Under the pieces are notes generated by a model, which saw only the letters and a list, made by a program, of their open reading frames with translations, ran no database searches and was not told where the DNA came from. Positions 50,201-58,208 of a stretch of DNA of 64,000 nt are shown piece after piece. The position numbers and the translations under genes were made by a program. Each line of letters opens with the position of its first letter. The first letter of the stretch is position 1. The stretch spans positions 22,275,054-22,339,053 of the forward strand of contig NC_092562.1 of assembly GCF_037975245.1 (NCBI RefSeq), in the 5' to 3' direction. The DNA comes from Apostichopus japonicus (lineage: Eukaryota; Echinodermata; Holothuroidea; Aspidochirotida; Stichopodidae).

Positions 50201-52704
50201 GGTTTGTGAATTTACATCTTTTTAAATAAGTTTCCCTGATTTGGCATATTTAGATTTGAGTTTTGATATGAAAAATCATAGCTACATTATCTGTTATTTA
50301 GATATCAAGTTCATTGGTACAATTTTAGCAGTAATAATAACATATTTTGTATCGATTATTAGAGTTTTAATTATTGTTATTAAATATAATTTTGTTTCTT
50401 CTCAGCCATGCTATTGGCCAGATAGTGGATCTGTGAAGTATTCTGTCTTTTCAATTGACTGTAAAGACACAGAAATCACACCAGATTTCACTATTCGTCG
50501 TTTCGAAGTCACACAGGGAAATGGAAAGGTTGGCATCTACTGCTTTTACAATTAATTTTGAGAGGAGTAGAGATAGGGTGTGAGTAGGGGGGGGGAGGGG
50601 GTTACCACATAAGAATAGGAAGCAGTATTAATAAGGAGTAGCTTGATACCACAACAACTCTTAATTAAGGTCAATTGAGAAAGTGACTCCATGACTTCTC
50701 CTGGACCTTGCTTCTAAGGTGATTATCTGCAAGGGTAAATCTGCAAGCCCCGCCCAACAGATCATGAGCCAATCAAATCACCCTCTTTTGTTTACGACCT
50801 TTACGACTAGGCTCACTTTCACTTTCACAGCTAGCCTGTCATAGGTCCCTGATCATCTTTCTATCATTCTTACTGCTGTAGCTTGTGAAATTGTGTCATT
50901 TCCTTCCATTGCAATGAATAAACAGGTGTTTTCAGACGTTTCCTCCATGGAATTGTAAAAAGTTGATGATAAGATTATAGGACTGCGTAAAATCTTGATC
51001 GAGCTGCATAAATGTGTAGACTATTTTCTTTACATTTGTGTAATGAACATGCTGACATGAACGTTCTCAGTGATTTTACGGTAAACAGTTTGCGTCATAA
51101 GGGCTACAGAAAATAAATTTCAGAACTTTCGATTGCGACAGCTTTCTCCATTAAACCCACTTGGTCAGAGTGCATTTAGAATGAGAAACATTGAATCTAC
51201 TTTGGAAGTTTGTTTTCCGAAATTCATCAGCAAACACATATTGAGACTTTAAAATCAATATGAAAATAAGTTACTTCAACATTTGAAAGTCGGGTTTAAT
51301 TGAGAATATTGTTTCAATTGAGCATGCAATGTAGTGACAAGTACGGTAGTACCATAATATTACTTGTTATTTAACTTAATTGAATTGCTATGATTATTTT
51401 GAACTTTTTTCCCTCCAGAATGCTGTCACTGTTCATCATTTACAATTGACATCTGGTCCGGCGAGAGGTGATTTTGATGCCTTCATGAAACTGATTAAGA
51501 GAGTTCAAAATCTTCAGATCATGGCTACCCTGGATGGACCCACTGTTGTACACTGTCTGTAAGTCAACAACTCTTGGTCTTCCTTGTAACCCTCCCTATT
51601 CAAAACCTTCACGTTTGCATTTCAAATTAGTCTACCACTGAATTATCTACAGTCTTGTATTAAGGCCTACATAGTTTTACATAGAGCTCTAGTATCAGTA
51701 TACTGGTGTTAATTACAGGTGGGCAAATCAAATTAAACAACATAGCTAGTATCAGTAAACTGGTGTTTATTACAGGTGGGCAGAACAAATTAACCTACCG
51801 AATCTTAAATAACTACACTCATTTCACATTCTTTACAAACATACCAGAATTGTATGCCCAGCAGAACAGTCGTTATAACATTGCCCATAGGTGAAAATTC
51901 AACATAGATTGAATAATTGTTTGATTCTGTATGTTTATGGGCTTTTTTTTTAAGTGTACTACAGATGATTTTAGGTGGCTTATTGATGCCTTAATTTGCA
52001 CAAGTTTGCTGAATTACATTCTATGTACATATATGAATAATGACCATCTAACTTTTTTCCTCCACTTTTGAAACATAATTTTGCTAAGCTCAACGACATG
52101 TTAGTGATCAGACCTTACACTACTTTATAGTCTTACCAAAGATGGATGTCAGAGGTACAAAAGTTCAGAGTTAAATGAAAGTTGATGCATTTGATTATAA
52201 CTTGTTATTTTTCAGGGACGACAGTGGGTTATGTGGGGTCTTTGTAGCCGTTCTGTTGGAGATTGAAAGATTCGAAGACACTGGAAATTTTGATGTTTTC
52301 AAAACAGTACGACAACTCAAAGAAACAAATGAAAGCATGCTCGACTCAGAGGTAGGGAATTTAGTTTTTATCTCTCAAGTTTGCCAACTGTTAATAATGT
52401 CCAAAAAATATGCAAACTTACAGTTTATGAAATATACAATATATCAACATGGTGTCATATACACAGCCCACTTAAGACAGTTTTGATCAAATTATCTGTC
52501 ACATTTAAGTCATGTTATATCCCCCAAACAGGGTGTCTAGCACTATCATGTTAACCCTATACCTTGAAACAATTTCATCTTAAGCTGTATGCATTGGGCA
52601 ATCGACAGTATTTTTATGTTTTTTCTTTTCAGATGGATTATGTTCTCTGTTACAAGATGCTTTATACTTACTTGCAGGGAAACAGCACTTACCAAAATAT
52701 TTGA
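24692..52704 (+). CDS. Receptor-type tyrosine phosphatase with Tie-like ectodomain (complete, 30 exons)
   Basis: A single-pass membrane receptor that should dephosphorylate phosphotyrosine at the cytoplasmic face of the plasma membrane. Exons: 24692-24746, 24970-25326, 26006-26287, 27067-27201, 27843-27980, 28800-28925, 30795-30950, 31077-31211, 31571-31861, 32588-32896, 33368-33441, 34501-34759, 36402-36510, 37482-37549, 39825-40090, 40531-40618, 40939-41015, 41964-42000, 42448-42545, 43492-43617, 45594-45745, 46853-46988, 47641-47769, 48165-48222, 48380-48456, 50073-50201, 50406-50528, 51419-51558, 52216-52351, 52633-52704. They sum to 4338 nt, giving 1445 residues plus TGA, with all phases consistent and GT/AG at every junction. 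The start is the ATG of a signal peptide with A at -3. The architecture is signal peptide, probable Ig-like N-terminus, EGF x5, Ig-like, FNIII x2, TM, D1 (active motifs), D2 (degenerate). The EGF modules match the Tie receptor pattern. A 5' untranslated exon cannot be excluded. Confidence 0.9.
26740..26940 (+). mobile_element. LINE 3' remnant in intron 3 of the right gene
   Basis: Counterpart of the 13004-13285 remnant: a short SLPLSIRN coding vestige and then a typical 3' tail containing GGCGCTGTATAAATTA. No intact frame remains. Confidence 0.5.
27067..31211 (+). CDS. Exons 4-8, right gene: five EGF-like modules of Tie type
   Basis: Each exon is phase 1-1 and encodes one cysteine-rich EGF-like module, residues about 232-461. 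Module 1 has [10 protein letters not shown]. Module 2 has FCLLDPYGC followed by GAGWKGLDC, a pattern I recognise from the second EGF repeat of vertebrate Tie1/Tie2. Module 3 ends in SGWGGFNC. Modules 4 and 5 ([10 protein letters not shown] and [10 protein letters not shown]) are additional to the three EGF repeats usual in Tie. Such modules form a stiff rod in the ectodomain. The symmetric phases mean single modules could be skipped without breaking frame. The intron between modules 3 and 4 carries a hAT-like insertion absent from the paralogue. Confidence 0.88.
29126..30355. mobile_element. Nonautonomous hAT-like DNA transposon with perfect 8-bp target duplication
   Basis: The ends are terminal inverted repeats: CAGGCGCGGCGGAACGG at the left and, read in reverse, CAGTGGCGGCGGAACCG at the right. 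The element is flanked on both sides by CTCCAAAG (29118-29125 and 30356-30363). An 8-bp target duplication and CAG...GGCGG ends are typical of hAT elements. The left paralogue has an empty site in the matching intron (near 10800). Inside are G and C homopolymer runs and a second CAAGGGCGTCGG...CCGACGCCCCTG inverted pair at 29479-29818, probably a nested related element. No transposase is encoded. Confidence 0.85.
31571..34759 (+). CDS. Exons 9-12, right gene: Ig-like module and two FNIII-like modules
   Basis: Exon 9 (residues about 462-558) reads as a beta-sandwich with a cysteine pair (DVICVLQ and KVFCLVV) and sits where Tie receptors have their third Ig domain. Exon 10 (559-661) is a fibronectin type III module: it begins [10 protein letters not shown], has the core tryptophan in IEWSAWD, and ends with [14 protein letters not shown], the tyrosine corner region. 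Exons 11 and 12 (662-772) form a second, more divergent FNIII-like module with VNVSWQ and a KKGNYTFLV strand. Exon 10 is phase 1-1, so it can be skipped in frame. The acceptor of exon 12 has a weak pyrimidine tract, so its start is somewhat less certain. Confidence 0.85.
34814..35180 (+). mobile_element. tRNA-derived SINE, family 2
   Basis: On the plus strand it has an A-box-like TGGTCAAGGTAGTGGACTGG and a B-box GGTTCAAGCCCTG about 35 nt later. The body includes CCTTGGGCAAGGCACTTTAT, a motif common in metazoan SINE bodies, and it ends with a CGCTATATAAG tail and (TATG)n. It sits in intron 12 of the right gene and is absent from the left arm. Confidence 0.78.
35226..35440 (-). mobile_element. 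tRNA-derived SINE, family 1, copy 2
   Basis: Same family as the copy at 18621, in the same orientation, inside intron 12 of the right gene. It interrupts sequence that is continuous in the left arm (near 6085), so it arrived after the duplication. The A-box has mutated (read on the plus strand as CACTGACCTAAGG). Confidence 0.78.
36060..36270 (-). mobile_element. tRNA-derived SINE, family 1, copy 3
   Basis: Third copy of the family, still within intron 12 and just upstream of the transmembrane exon. Its tail end abuts a TATG/TGTG microsatellite at 36022-36058. A-box and B-box are both recognisable on the minus strand. Confidence 0.8.
36402..36510 (+). CDS. Exon 13, right gene: transmembrane helix
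   Basis: The exon encodes [12 protein letters not shown] followed by an uninterrupted run of Val, Ile and Leu ([20 protein letters not shown]) and then FIIMR. This makes one membrane-spanning helix at about residues 785-807 with a basic stop-transfer residue on the cytoplasmic side, continued by RKRK from the next exon. The sequence is unrelated to the helix in the left paralogue, although exon order and splice phases (1 in, 2 out) are the same. Two tRNA-derived SINEs lie in the preceding intron and a third ends just upstream of this exon. Confidence 0.9.
37482..40090 (+). CDS. Exons 14-15, right gene: acidic juxtamembrane segment
   Basis: Exon 14 supplies the basic stop-transfer stretch [10 protein letters not shown]. 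Exon 15 encodes a long Glu/Asp/Lys-rich stretch (for example [12 protein letters not shown] and SDSEDKDHD), likely disordered. It ends with [14 protein letters not shown] and LEQEFS, the amphipathic helix and EF motif that precede D1 in most receptor tyrosine phosphatases. The left paralogue has a tyrosine-rich segment at the same position, so the two receptors should couple to different cytoplasmic partners. That coupling is an inference. Confidence 0.82.
40531..47769 (+). CDS. Exons 16-23, right gene: catalytic phosphatase domain D1
   Basis: Residues about 921-1201 form a full class I tyrosine phosphatase domain. Visible motifs in order: [16 protein letters not shown], the phosphotyrosine-recognition loop with Phe944 replacing the usual Tyr; [26 protein letters not shown]; the WPD loop WPDMGTP with general acid Asp1079; the signature [10 protein letters not shown] with nucleophile Cys1112 and Arg1118, split across exons 21 and 22; and the Q-loop QTWKQY. 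All residues essential for catalysis are present, so D1 is predicted to be active. The stretch after NAS reads HIMTPDEKK where most family members have YIDGYK; the alignment has no gap, so no exon is missing. Confidence 0.93.
44650..45195. repeat. Tandem repeat, 49-bp unit
   Basis: The motif CCACATAGCTTC recurs at 44715, 44764, 44813 and 44862 with exact 49-bp spacing, and continues to about 45190. There are about 11 units with a few substitutions, and one has a small insertion near 45030. It lies in intron 20 of the right gene, between exons of the catalytic domain. Confidence 0.9.
45424..45500 (+). mobile_element. tRNA-like SINE head fragment
   Basis: The sequence CCTCGGTTGATGGAGCACTG followed by GGTTGCAGGTTCAAATCTG has the spacing of the A- and B-boxes of a tRNA. 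It lies in intron 20 of the right gene with no clear body, so it is probably a fragment of a third SINE. It does not look like a functional tRNA gene, since the acceptor stem does not pair. Confidence 0.5.
47380..47580 (+). mobile_element. LINE/SINE-type 3' tail
   Basis: The stretch ends GTAAAGTGTTTTGAGATATT followed by GAAGTGCTATATAAATT and (TA)n. This is the usual 3' end of L2-like LINEs and the SINEs they mobilise. No head or coding part is evident. It lies in intron 22, shortly before exon 23 of the right gene. Confidence 0.45.
48165..52704 (+). CDS. Exons 24-30, right gene: degenerate phosphatase domain D2
   Basis: Residues about 1202-1445 follow the D2 layout of receptor phosphatases ([14 protein letters not shown], then [17 protein letters not shown], then CYWPDSG) but the catalytic elements are lost. 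The WPD loop is replaced by [11 protein letters not shown]. The signature reads HCLDDSGLCG, keeping Cys1376 but with Leu in place of the phosphate-binding Arg and Cys in place of Thr. In this family an inactive D2 commonly regulates D1 or binds partners, and that is the likely role here. The C-terminus is a short ...NSTYQNI tail ending at TGA 52702-52704. Confidence 0.9.
49376..49875. repeat. Direct tandem duplication, about 255-bp unit, two copies
   Basis: The stretch starting CTTTCAGAGTACTGTAATAC (49376) is repeated as CTTTCAGGGTACTGAACTAC (near 49633) and the following about 240 bp are nearly identical. The second copy differs by a handful of substitutions. It lies in intron 25 of the right gene and has no coding content. 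Confidence 0.85.
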
Positions 52705-53160
52705 GAAGAATATGACCTGTGGGATCAGATCCTGCATGAGAAATAGTTAAAATGCTGCAGAAAACTTAAATTTCACTGATTTTTATCTCAATCTGCATTA
52801 TCAATTGTTCTTTCATGTTCTTGTCTAGATTCTAGTGATTGACACATACACAGTATTATATTGTATTGCTGTCATTTTTTATTCGAGTTCTTGTGGATTT
52901 TATACTTTTTGTGTTGGTTTTTCTATACACTTGTGCTTTGTTTTTATTTTGAGATGTTCCTTATAGTCAGATGTCAGATATATAGTTGTGACATTGTGGG
53001 GTCTTTAGCTAGTATAATCAGAGCTCTGTGTTTTGATTCCCAACAACTGGTCATGAAGTAGCCAGTTTTTTTAACATTGCAGTACAGCTACTGTAACAGG
53101 AAGTTGCCTTAAGTTTTATATATATACTACATATTTTCTGTAAATAAAAAACTTGGAATT
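52705..53160 (+). other. 3' untranslated region with polyadenylation signal
   Basis: After the stop codon there is AT-rich sequence without coding signal. A canonical AATAAA hexamer lies at about 53143-53148, a plausible 3' end for the right gene. The exact cleavage site cannot be read from sequence. Confidence 0.6.
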
Positions 53161-53287
53161 TCAACCATTCAGATGAGAATTAAGTAATGTGGGATTAATT
53201 GGTTATAAATGTACCCATTATGACTGCACTCATTAGTATAAAAATCTTGGCTAAATATAAAAATGTTATATCCATTATTAGTGACGT

Positions 53288-55797
53288 ACAGTATACATAT
53301 AGCAAAAAACATGCAACAGGAAATTAGCCTACGGTATGGCATGTTGCCCGTCATTCTGTATCAGTTATTAGTTTTGTAATATAATTAAATAATTCATCTT
53401 TGTCCTATAAATCAGCTACATTGTTAGTATGTTTTAATGTTTGTGATCACTACTGTAGCTTGACATCAGAAATGCATGCCACTGGCAATAAATTCAGGCC
53501 TACTGATTCAACTACTTACTAAGTTTGGCAGCTGCAATAAGCTAAATTTATCCTATAGCCTATTACAAGCCTACAGTTGGCCACTGCGTAATAAAATACA
53601 TATTGCCTACCTAACCGCACTGGATGGAATATCACGAACCGTTTGCACAACAATGTCGACAACGTTCGTTCTCATCCTTTCTATGGTTCGTCCTAAGTTG
53701 TTGCACGAACAGCATGTTATGAAGCTAAGCTAGCAATCGTACGTGATACGCATATAAAAAATTATTACACTGCTAATACACTGCGATAATGATATTTGTT
53801 TATAGGCCACTGCACATCTGGCTGTCTTACAAAATATGAAAGTTTATATTGTCCATTAGCTAAGTTCGTCAAATGTATTTAAGTCCAGACATTGGACAAT
53901 AAACAAGAATCATCCCACTGGAAAAATTGTAAAAGTGCACTATGTTTGTCTTTCTGATATATCATGCAAAAGAATATGTAAAAGAATTCAAACAGGAAAC
54001 AAAATCTGCTGATGATATGATATTATATGATGATGAAACTGGCAAAACATTGCACTAGATCGCATCTAAGGACCTTCATTTGTTCAAAATATCTCAAAGG
54101 GGAGCCAGGACCCTCCCCTTAAACCCCTCCCCCATATCAATCGCAAAAAGTGCTCCTCCCCTTTCAAATTTCTGTGCATCACATTTCTTTAGATTAAAAC
54201 ATACTTCAAATCTCTAAAGTTGCCCTCTATGTAAAACATAGGCTAGGAAAATAGCATATATGCCTGACCTTAAAATGTTAGGCACTAATGTTAGGTTTGC
54301 AACACACAGCAACAAAGATTGCAGTTATATACTTAGGTCTAGTACTAGTAGTACGTACAGGTACAGTAGTACTCTCACTCAGTAATACTAAAGAGGCCTA
54401 CTGTAGCTACAGTATATATGGAAAGCTATACATAGGCCTACCTGGCATACTTTATTTTTCAGATGACACATGTTTTGGTTACATTTGTGGTGATGGTCTC
54501 TTTGCTAAGGAATGCTTCATTTGCCATTGTTCCTTCACTTCTGTTTTGATATCGTCATAATATTTGATATTTTTTGATATCGTCATGTCAGTTTAGAAAC
54601 ATTTTGCATTCTGCTGTGAGACGGCTGCAAGGTTCTACAATATGCTTTGTACATACAGTATACAGGGTAATTGCTGGTCGTGTACGATGACAGGTGATCG
54701 TTGGTTGTGTGGAGTTTTGCAAGTTTGGCATTAGGTTTAATTCCAGTCGTTCTTTATAATCCATAGAGATCTGTTAGACAGAACAACAGGAATATCAATC
54801 TTGTTATGTGAAACGACTGGTAACATGAGACTATTGAACTCGGTTTTAAAAGTTAGTTTCTCTAATATACTGGTTTATTTTGTCTGAAAGAAAGGTTTCC
54901 AAATTTATTGATGAAAGTAAAAAAAAAGTGGCATTAGAATAGGGTAAATAAATAGGTTTACCAGGTACGAAAAAAGAAAAAAAGCAACGGTGAAAATGGG
55001 AAAAAGTGCCATGTCTGTGACAGGGAGGCGTTACGAAGGCCCAGAAGGTGCTGGCAGATCTACTGTAGCAACTTCCTTACAGCATTATCATAGTGTCCCC
55101 TATTACCAAACTGAGCAATGACAGTTTATTTACCATTTAAGAAATACACGATTTCAAAGCGAGTATATATGATTGAGAAATGAAGTCAAATTACACTTAT
55201 GATTGCAAGTAGAAGCCAAGTATCATAAATTACACAATTAAACAAATATCTTAAAAAGAGTCCGAGTATGATTTTAATTTAATGTGATTGATTACATTTT
55301 GTTGCATGGTTAGGTTTTCCTTATAAGTTGTTTGTGACCATCCCAGCTGGTATTGTATTATTGCACCCGTCTCCATTGGCTTCCAATCAGGACTCATATT
55401 AAATTCAAAATCCTTGTTTATGTGTACAAATGGTAACACTCACTGGTTCCATATTATCTCTCAGAACTCATTTTTCTGGCAACTTCAAACTTACTCAGAT
55501 TTTCGATCCTCATACGACAACCAGGCTACCTAATCTATATTCAAAGACACGGATAGTAACTAGTGATTGAGCTTTCCAGATACCTGCACCACGCTACGGA
55601 ATGATTTCTCATGAAACATCAGGGAGCCAAATCCATTCCAATCTTCAAGTCTCATCTTAAAATTAAGTTTCTTGGTTGATCATTTGTATTTTTTTTTCAT
55701 ATTTGGTGTGTAGTTTTTTCTCCATGTCTAGTGTATTCATGTTCTTTCTTATTTGTATTGCATTTTTTTATTTGGTTTTCAGCGCTGTGTTCACTGG
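53288..55797. repeat. 2.5-kb direct duplication, copy 1
   Basis: Begins ACAGTATACATATAGC and ends GCGCTGTGTTCACTGG. It is nearly identical to 58209-60714: by eye I found two substitutions, one 5-bp indel and one homopolymer length change, which together explain the 4-bp length difference. Contents are AT-rich sequence and a LINE remnant. The short open frames it contains appear in both copies but have no recognisable domain. Confidence 0.92.
55350..55690 (+). mobile_element. LINE reverse-transcriptase C-terminal remnant, copy 1
   Basis: One frame reads RLHWLPIRTHIKFKILVYVY, the conserved motif at the end of ORF2 in L2/CR1-type non-LTR retrotransposons, then YYLSELI in a broken continuation with several stops. 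It is dead. It lies near the right end of the 2.5-kb duplicated block. Confidence 0.65.
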
Positions 55798-56904
55798 AAA
55801 TGTATGATCCCTACTGTTTTGGGTCATATGAATATTTACAAAATACAGTATGCCTTAATCTTGATATGCCAATATCTTTGCAAGTGTAAATGTACACTTT
55901 AATTAATATGAACTTTGTTTGTATGTGAGTTATGTGAAGTAGATATTCCCTACTGTATTTGCCCTGGGAGAAGTTCCCAGAAATTGATGAGCTGCATGTG
56001 CTGTAAAAATCTTGAAAAGCTAGTGTTTGTCTTATAGGTACCTGCTAGAAAGTTTTCTACTCTGTTCTTAATTTGCTATTTGGCTCCACAAATTACCAAG
56101 CCTATAGGAATAGAAGTCAGCAATGGACCAAGTTAGTAATTTGTTTTATGTTTTACACCAAATTTAATGCTTTTAGAATGTTCACATAATTTTGATGTAG
56201 CTTAACTATATTAATGTTGCTCATGTTTTGTTTTTGCCTTAATTTTATGATAAATATATATTCTATATATGTGCCTTATAGCATACAGAGTGGCCATTCT
56301 GTGATGCAACATTCTGTAAGCTTCCAATCCATTCTTTAATTGGATAAACATTGCCAAATTTTATGACTTGATCAGTGTTTTGGGTATCCAGATCTTATCT
56401 TTCAACATGATTCATTCATTACTACCTTTACAACAGTATACTATACTATAGTACTATAACACTACACACCTATAGTGAGGAAAATGTAGTCACAATTAAG
56501 GGTGCCCCATGGGCATATGTAATGTTTTGATATACCATTTTTATTACACTTGTATAATTGCATTTAAGGTGCTTTCTTTCTTAGCTTATCAGCTATATAC
56601 CAGTTCATAATTATATCTACCGTTCATTATCTACATGTGACCAATTCTTTATTTTTCAGATTTGCATATACTTTTTTTAGCTTGCCAGGATAACTCTAAT
56701 TTGCCTTTCTCACTACACTTGTTAGTATATGTTTTCAACATAAATAAAACTGATTTTCCATGTTCGGTGCTTTCAGTCCAGATTTTGCATTTCATCAATT
56801 GTTTCTTAAGAAGTCTATTCTTCACATTTCTTGTAAGTAGTCTATTCTTAACCAGTATTTTATTTAATGTTACCTTATTTCTAAGCATTGCCTCATTTGC
56901 GAAT

Positions 56905-57315
56905 ACTTTCATGCATGTATTTCCATGGAATACATGCATGTATATATCCTTTGCATTGGTGCATGCAATGGATTTAAAAACATGCATCAAGCATGAATTG
57001 TTTCAAATCCGACACAAAAAACATGCTTTAAGCATGAACATGTATGAAACATTTCAAATACATGCTTCACACATGCCACAGTGCATGTGCACATATATTG
57101 TTTCAAACCCCACGCAAAAACATGCTTCAAGCATGTACATGTATAAAACATTGAGTAATACCTGCTTTAAGCACGTATTTGCTGGAGCATGTAATGTAGC
57201 TCATTAACATGCATGTATTTTTTTCAAATACATGCTTCACGCATGCCATAGTGCATGTAAGGAGGGCATTTACATACATGTATTTTTTCAAACCCTGCGC
57301 AAAAAACATGCATGT
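56905..57315. repeat. Cluster of CATG-centred palindromes
   Basis: A run of short inverted repeats built on ACATGC: a near-perfect 31-bp palindrome at about 56910-56940 (centre TTCCATGGAA, arms CATGCATGTAT), then many CATGCTT...AAGCATG hairpins separated by TTTCAAA-type linkers. The repeated unit alternates ATACATGCTTCAxxCATG and TTTCAAACCC. It is non-coding and lies between the two 2.5-kb duplicates. Confidence 0.75.
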
Positions 57316-57749
57316 AAAGGGTACTATAAATTTGTGTAAGGGACGTCATATACTGATAAACTCTTTGGTTTCAAATTTCATTCACAATTGTTTCTCAATA
57401 ACGATGATTAATATTTGTTGAATTAAAGTGTTCTTCTTTTAGAAATAATATAAATCGTTTCTTCATCATTATATGTGTGGGGTGAAGAGGCATTCATGAA
57501 TGCATGGGACGGATAGGTTCCTAGTAAAGTCATTCAACCGATTGCTAGGGGTGGGGAGGGGGGCCGGAGCATTGGAAAGGACCTATACAAAACAGCTGTC
57601 AAACCAAATAATGTGAGGTGCATACAACTAATTTGCTTCATGATATAATTAAGGTAAAGAAGGTAATATTTAATCGCAAGGTTTGACCCTACGGTGTTGG
57701 GTGTACGGTCAAGTCAATTATGAGGAAAACTGAAATGCCTTCACTATAA

Positions 57750-58200
57750 ATCTTCAAAACAATTTCATCAATTTAAGGCTTCACAGTAAATACCAATATG
57801 CAAATTTAAGCCATCAAAGCCTGTGCTATTTTTTTTGGCTAGATCTGATGCAGCCATACACCGAAGCCTTAGCGAAGCCATAGTGAAGGCATTCTTGGGG
57901 CAAATATAAGCCATCATTTATAAGCATTCGAAGCTTTAATGAAGCCTTAATGAAGCCTTCATTTTAGGCTTCAGGGCAAATTTATGCTAGCATTAAGGCT
58001 GCAGAGCGAATGCCTATTTAAAGCTTCAAAGTGAATACTTATATGCAAATTTAAGCCATCGAAGCCTTAGCTAATTTAAATTTTTCGGCTCTGGTGCAGC
58101 CTTAGCGAAGCCTTAGCGAAGGCATTCTTGGGGCAAATATAAGCCATCATTTATAAGCATTCGAAGCTTTAATGAAGCCTTAATGAATGCATTCATGTTT
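57750..58200. repeat. Tandem repeat rich in GAAGCC, about 246-bp higher-order unit
   Basis: GCAAATTTAAGCCATC occurs near 57798 and again near 58044, each followed by a similar order of GAAGCCTTAGCGAAGCC, GGCATTCTTGGGGCAAATAT and GCATTCGAAGCTTTAATG. This gives two long units, themselves made of short GAAGCCTTA-like repeats. Confidence 0.75.
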
Positions 58201-58208
58201 GGTAAGGG

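Noticed and set aside
54288-54560. A 90-residue open frame present identically at 54288 and 59204
   Set aside because: The identity follows from the 2.5-kb DNA duplication and is not evidence of selection. No domain or start context supports a gene.
56662-57207. A 181-residue frame over the CATG palindrome array
   Set aside because: The residues mirror the palindromic repeat, both strands are open, and no domain is present. Chance is the better explanation.
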